Of a stretch of DNA of 64,000 bases, positions 63,242 through 64,000 are shown in pieces (the stretch's first letter is position 1; each line of letters begins with the position of its first letter). The position numbers and the translations under genes are program-made. The stretch is taken from assembly GCF_900114185.1 (NCBI RefSeq), contig NZ_FOSE01000005.1, positions 248,001 through 312,000 of the forward strand, written 5' to 3'. Source of the stretch: Cellulomonas sp. KH9. GTDB lineage: Bacteria; Actinomycetota; Actinomycetes; Actinomycetales; Cellulomonadaceae. The notes under the pieces were generated by a model. The model did not search any database and was not told the DNA's origin. It saw only the letters and a list, made by a program, of their open reading frames with translations.

Positions 63242-63330
63242 GCGGTGACTGCCGGTACTCGCCTGCCGCCCTGCCGGCTGTGCCGGCGGAGCATGAGCGG
63301 ATCGAGCAGTCCGTCCGATGACTCGGGCGG

Positions 63331-63369
63331 CTAGCGGGCAGCCACCTCACGCGTCCGGAAAGACTTCAT
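63331..63369 (-). CDS. 12-codon leader ORF upstream of map
   Basis: ATG at 63369 with a strong GGGAGGTGG ribosome site 8 nt upstream opens a frame MKSFRTREVAAR and a TAG at 63333-63331. It lies about 30 nt after a predicted transcription start and 236 bp before map. The very strong ribosome site on such a short frame suggests that its translation has a regulatory role, as in attenuator leaders. The peptide itself matches nothing recognised. Confidence 0.5.
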   Translation of the reverse strand: MKSFRTREVAAR

Positions 63370-63401
63370 GTCTCGGACCACCTCCCTTCCGTGTACCGAC
63401 G

Positions 63402-63430
63402 ACGCTACGTCGCCCCCCACGCGACGCCAA
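63402..63430 (-). promoter_or_regulatory. sigma-A-type promoter for the map leader
   Basis: On the minus strand TTGGCG (63430-63425) and TAGCGT (63407-63402) are 17 nt apart, a near-consensus pair. Transcription would begin near 63395, about 25 nt before the 12-codon ORF. Confidence 0.6.
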
Positions 63431-63464
63431 GGGGTTTTTCCCGACGGCGCAGCGGGGCGGGGCG

Positions 63465-64000
63465 TCAGACGGTGGCGGGCCGGGAGGCAGCCACGACCGC
63501 CGTGCGCCGGGACGCGGGCGGACGCGACATCACCATCGGCGCGGACGCGAGGCCGCGCACCGGGCCGACGTCGACGAACCCGTGGCGCCGGTACAGACGC
63601 CGGTTCTGCTCGGTCGACGACTCGAGGTGGGCGGGGGCGTCCTGCGCGTCGACCACGGCCAGCCGGCTGCGCAGCAGCGCCGTGCCGACGCCCGTGGCGC
63701 GCGCCCGGTGGGCGACGCCGATCTCCTGCAGGTACCAGTGCGGCGCCCGCGGGCGGTGCCGGTCGATCGTGTGCTTGGTGACCGCGGCCCGCAGCAGGCC
63801 ACGGATCCCGCAGGCGCGGGCGAAGGACGGCAGCTGCGCGGCGAGCTGCACGACGCTCGTGGTCGCGCCCGGCGCGTCCCAGATGGCGACGCCCACCACG
63901 TCCGGGTCGCCCGCGTGCCGGGCGACGTCGGCCGTGCCGTCGGCGACGGCCGGTCGCAGCAGGCCGACGAAGAGGTGCTCCAGGCGGGCGCGCCGGCCGG
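63465..64000 (-). CDS. GNAT-family N-acetyltransferase, N-terminus beyond window
   Basis: 178 codons are visible; the frame is open across the right edge, so the start is outside. The GNAT motif A is YLQEIGVAHRARATGVGTALL, followed by the motif B region EQNRRLYRRHGFVDVG. It acetylates a primary amine using acetyl-CoA; the substrate is unknown. A GTG at 63899 could start a shorter protein, but sequence upstream of it (LEHLFVGLLRPAVADG) continues in a protein-like way, favouring the longer gene. Confidence 0.85.
   Translation of the reverse strand, partial: GRRARLEHLFVGLLRPAVADGTADVARHAGDPDVVGVAIWDAPGATTSVVQLAAQLPSFARACGIRGLLRAAVTKHTIDRHRPRAPHWYLQEIGVAHRARATGVGTALLRSRLAVVDAQDAPAHLESSTEQNRRLYRRHGFVDVGPVRGLASAPMVMSRPPASRRTAVVAASRPATV

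Noticed and set aside
63089-63334. Plus-strand small gene upstream of the GNAT gene
   Set aside because: It has no ribosome site, lies antisense to the map leader and encodes a low-complexity Arg/Pro-rich peptide.

Overview
The window is a stretch of very high-GC chromosome from an actinobacterium. The gene families (HrpA, the phosphomutase/DUF3090/SCO1664 trio, LmeA-like DUF2993, MsiK-less sugar ABC transporters, a WxL-like/DUF916 pair) fit a Cellulomonas-like member of the Micrococcales best; the genus is an inference. No rRNA, tRNA, CRISPR array or insertion sequence was found. Genes are packed tightly, with many 4-bp ATGA/GTGA overlaps. At least eight genes start 6-7 bases after a TANNNT hexamer, the signature of leaderless transcripts.

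Layout. 1-9.3 kb: an HNH-protein tail, an IclR regulator, an M50-protease/DUF2993 pair, sbcCD, a STAS protein and a YbaK deacylase. 9.4-13.5 kb: a membrane-domain/lipase fusion, a DUF1361 protein, a short substrate-binding lipoprotein, and a cation-efflux (CDF) gene whose middle 343 bp are exactly inverted. 13.6-16.3 kb: a small accessory island with a predicted modification-dependent HNH nuclease and an HTH-nucleotidyltransferase/HEPN toxin-antitoxin pair. 16.4-23.9 kb: hrpA, the phosphomutase-DUF3090-SCO1664 operon, and tag. 24-29.1 kb: SAM riboswitch, a 24-codon leader ORF, metF-metE, and a MalY/PatB-like C-S lyase. 29.2-36.3 kb: hsp20 under a CIRCE element, a Nudix hydrolase, a small LuxR-type regulator, and gcvP-gcvT-gcvH behind a tandem glycine riboswitch. 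36.5-40.4 kb: a secreted protein with one dead and one intact esterase domain plus a WxL-like tail, followed by a DUF916 membrane protein. 40.5-46.6 kb: YeiH transporter, aldo/keto reductase, DUF72 and zinc-ribbon proteins, and a malate/lactate-dehydrogenase-like/ACT pair. 46.9-55.4 kb: a sugar or sugar-acid catabolic operon (FadR-type regulator, ABC importer, enolase-superfamily dehydratase, SDR, DapA-type aldolase, fucose-isomerase-family enzyme). 55.6-64 kb: an aminotransferase, a DUF1345 protein, a nucleotidylyltransferase-like/methyltransferase fusion, a low-molecular-weight phosphatase, dinB, map with an unusual structured leader, and a partial GNAT acetyltransferase.

Functional threads. 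Methionine synthesis (metF, metE) is SAM-controlled. Glycine cleavage feeds one-carbon units to the folate pool that MetF uses, and it is glycine-controlled. The 47-55 kb operon looks like import, dehydration and retro-aldol cleavage of a sugar-derived acid under a FadR repressor with visible TTGTCNGACAA operators. The most notable items are the precise inversion inside the CDF gene, the esterase/WxL-like/DUF916 surface pair, the leader upstream of map, and the riboswitch-uORF-metF arrangement.
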